Below are positions 3,595 through 5,374 of a stretch of DNA of 5,374 nt, piece after piece. The stretch lies in contig JAITPH010000077.1 of assembly GCA_031289515.1 (NCBI GenBank), positions 1 through 5,374 on the forward strand, given 5' to 3'. A program made the translations under genes and the position numbers. The DNA comes from Tannerella sp. (lineage in GTDB: Bacteria; Bacteroidota; Bacteroidia; Bacteroidales; Tannerellaceae). Positions within the stretch are counted from its first letter, which is position 1, and every line of letters starts with the position of its first letter. The notes beneath the pieces were generated by a model, which saw only the letters and a list, made by a program, of their open reading frames with translations, had not been told where the DNA came from and did not search any database.

Positions 3595-5374
3595 TTATTT
3601 GCTTTCCGGTCGTATGATGATGTCTTTTTCTCTGGATGCGGGAAAAACGTCTGATTTCAGGAGTTTCCCTTGGCTCTTGACACGGACGACCGTATTGTCG
3701 TGAGCGTGTAACTTGAAATCCACATTCCATGTGTCGGGGCAAGCCGGCAAGACGAGAAGCTGTGTTCCGTTATTCTGCAACATCATTTGCTGCAATGCGA
3801 TTGCCATAACGCCGCCGTTGTCGAAGTCGGGAGTGTAATCGCTGCCCGGTTTCCAGAATGCCGGAAAACGGATGTCCGGGTCGACGGATCTGACGTTTTT
3901 CAGGACGCCTGCCTTTGCCTCTTCACTTAACCCAAGCAGGGCGGCCTGTATCGGACATTGCGACCAGCAATTGCTCTGTTTCCATATCCGGTCGTTGAAT
4001 GTACGGATGGCTATGTCCAAGTCGGGCAGTCCCAAACCGTATAACTTGAACGGAAAAATAGTATAACATTCCGGATTTTCATAGTTTCGTCCTTGCCCAT
4101 ATTCTTCGGCTGGCAATATCTTTTTTCTGTCTCTGCTCATCGGTATTGCGGGCAACGCTTTCAGGCAGTTGTTCCATTCGTCCGTCAGTGCGCCGGTCAG
4201 CCCGGCGGGAAGCGTGTTCAGCCGTGTAATCGTGTATTTCAATCCGGCTATGTAATCGACCGGATTGACGCAATCCCAGAACTGTTCGATGGCGTTGGCG
4301 GGCGAAAACCGGATTGTTCCGCTGATGCGCGGCCAGTGCCGGTCGAAGAATCGGATTGCCTGTTCGGCAAACGGAACGATGTATTGTGCGGCAAATGCTT
4401 CATCTTTCGTGTAGTCGTAATAATCGAGCATCAATGTCAAGACCTCCAGCGCTCCGGAATAGTGATACCGTATCCAGCGGGAGTCGGATGCTTTGCCGTC
4501 GACATTGTTCCAACCCCAATCGTCCTGAATGTATAAACCGAAAAAATTCAGCGTTTCGGGAAAGAATGCTCCGCCATGACCGTAATATTTCTTTGTGATG
4601 TCGGTTTGAATATTCAACATGTTCAGGTACATGTCAAACCATGGCTTCACCAGATCCAAGTCGCCCGATGCTATCAGCGGCCAGTAAAATAACCGGTTGT
4701 TTTGATGCCAATATCCCGGTCCCCAGTTCCGGTAATCGCCGTTTCGACCTTTGTAATCGAACGTCAGGCTTCCTCCGTTGAACTTGGCCGGATATTTTCC
4801 CCTACTTTGGCAGGCCATCATGTAACGTTGGAGGATATATGCCTGTGTGATTGCTTCGGCATCCGAATCTCCGGAAAGAAAAATCCAGCTCCGATTCCAG
4901 AAAGCGTCCCACCATGCGTAATGATTTTTAAGCGACGTCTCCGGCTTTTCTGCCTGAACGCCGGTTATAATCGCTTCCAGTTGGGAGCTCCATTCATCGA
5001 CGGTTTTTGCCTGCGACGTGTACGGATATATGGATAAATCGAATTTTCGGGTGTCTTTTATTGAGACCAGAACGCTGTCGTTTTCCACTTTCATGCCGGT
5101 ACCTGTCATCGCGGCGCCGAATGTCAGATGAAGATAGGGATCGGAATATTTTTGCGCAAGTTCGGAGACGTTTTGTCCGGCAAGAATCGTGTTGTAAAAC
5201 GATGTTTCATTACGGTGATACCACTGAATCCTGTCCTGCCGCTTCATCAGTACGTCAGCGCTTTCGCCCGGTTTGACCGGACTTCCGAGCAGTCCCCGGA
5301 AACTTAATGCCGACGGATCGTCGGGCGAAGAAAGCGTGAACGGCGCAGGACGCAGCAGTTCGGTCGTGCACGTC
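3595..5374 (-). CDS. GH95-like (alpha/alpha)6-barrel glycoside hydrolase, DUF5703-like; N-terminus outside window
   Basis: The frame is open through the right edge, so 592 C-terminal residues are visible. The ATG at 5245-5247 is internal, because the preceding 42 codons (SALSFRGLLGSPVKPGES and so on) are in frame without a stop. Numbering here starts at codon 5371-5373. The piece from about 43 to 150 (WYHRNETS, DPYLHLTFGAAMTG) looks like the end of a beta-rich N-terminal domain. An alpha-helical barrel follows from about 150. Segments resemble family GH95 alpha-L-fucosidase/galactosidase enzymes: PAKFNGG (195-201), WHQNNRLFYWP (222-232) where GH95 has its catalytic Asn pair before NYWP, NAIEQFWD (360-367) with Glu363 as candidate general acid, and TPDFDNGG (514-521) with an Asp candidate. 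The C-terminus (LLVLPACPDTWNVDFKLHA) resembles the closing beta domain. From memory it fits DUF5703-type proteins best. Substrate is unknown; plant or host glycan processing is inference. Localisation cannot be judged without the N-terminus. Confidence 0.72.
   Translation of the reverse strand, partial: TCTTELLRPAPFTLSSPDDPSALSFRGLLGSPVKPGESADVLMKRQDRIQWYHRNETSFYNTILAGQNVSELAQKYSDPYLHLTFGAAMTGTGMKVENDSVLVSIKDTRKFDLSIYPYTSQAKTVDEWSSQLEAIITGVQAEKPETSLKNHYAWWDAFWNRSWIFLSGDSDAEAITQAYILQRYMMACQSRGKYPAKFNGGSLTFDYKGRNGDYRNWGPGYWHQNNRLFYWPLIASGDLDLVKPWFDMYLNMLNIQTDITKKYYGHGGAFFPETLNFFGLYIQDDWGWNNVDGKASDSRWIRYHYSGALEVLTLMLDYYDYTKDEAFAAQYIVPFAEQAIRFFDRHWPRISGTIRFSPANAIEQFWDCVNPVDYIAGLKYTITRLNTLPAGLTGALTDEWNNCLKALPAIPMSRDRKKILPAEEYGQGRNYENPECYTIFPFKLYGLGLPDLDIAIRTFNDRIWKQSNCWSQCPIQAALLGLSEEAKAGVLKNVRSVDPDIRFPAFWKPGSDYTPDFDNGGVMAIALQQMMLQNNGTQLLVLPACPDTWNVDFKLHAHDNTVVRVKSQGKLLKSDVFPASREKDIIIRPESK

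Noticed and set aside
4093..4536. A 147-codon plus-strand open frame antisense to the hydrolase gene.
   Set aside because: It overlaps the conserved catalytic region on the other strand and its translation has biased composition with no family resemblance.
5245..5247. Start of the hydrolase at the in-frame ATG.
   Set aside because: The frame stays open for 42 more codons to the window edge with protein-like sequence, and the visible part lacks the N-terminal domain expected of the family, so the true start is outside.

Overview
The window looks like chromosomal housekeeping DNA from a member of the Bacteroidota, most likely Bacteroidales. Three things point there. Upstream gaps carry TAnnTTTG-type -7 elements. 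Most start codons sit behind A/T-rich leaders without a Shine-Dalgarno sequence. The proteins (bS6, bS18, bL9, GMP synthase, and an AmiC-type amidase with a Bacteroidales-like MEDDY/KYEGYDP stretch) read like that group. I could not run a taxonomic search, so this assignment is inference.

Every supported gene is on the minus strand, so transcription runs from high to low coordinates. From right to left these are: a large carbohydrate-active-enzyme-like protein whose N-terminus lies outside the window (3595-5374, GH95-like / DUF5703-like); guaA for GMP synthase (2038-3558); the ribosomal protein cluster rpsF-rpsR-rplI for bS6, bS18 and bL9 (1944 down to 757); a 271-base non-coding gap (486-756); and the N-terminal 161 residues of a secreted N-acetylmuramoyl-L-alanine amidase (1-485).

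The rpsF cluster has its own promoter-like sequence (-33 TTGG and -7 TACCTTTG) in the 93-base gap after guaA, and its three genes are tightly packed (gaps of 3 and 18 bases). guaA has a -7-like element inside the 36-base gap that separates it from the hydrolase gene. The amidase has a third -7-like element. The 486-756 gap holds a 23-bp perfect palindrome just after rplI, a degenerate REP-like dyad, and a bidirectional terminator-like hairpin.

I found no undescribed multi-gene system. The most interesting point is translational. rpsR and rplI have strong Shine-Dalgarno sequences, while rpsF, guaA and the amidase gene have none. In Bacteroidota the anti-SD is held in a pocket built partly from bS6 and bS18, which are products of this same operon, so a feedback loop is a testable idea. 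Secondary points are the long charged C-terminal tail of bS6, whose last codons form the rpsR Shine-Dalgarno, and the unassigned substrate of the hydrolase.
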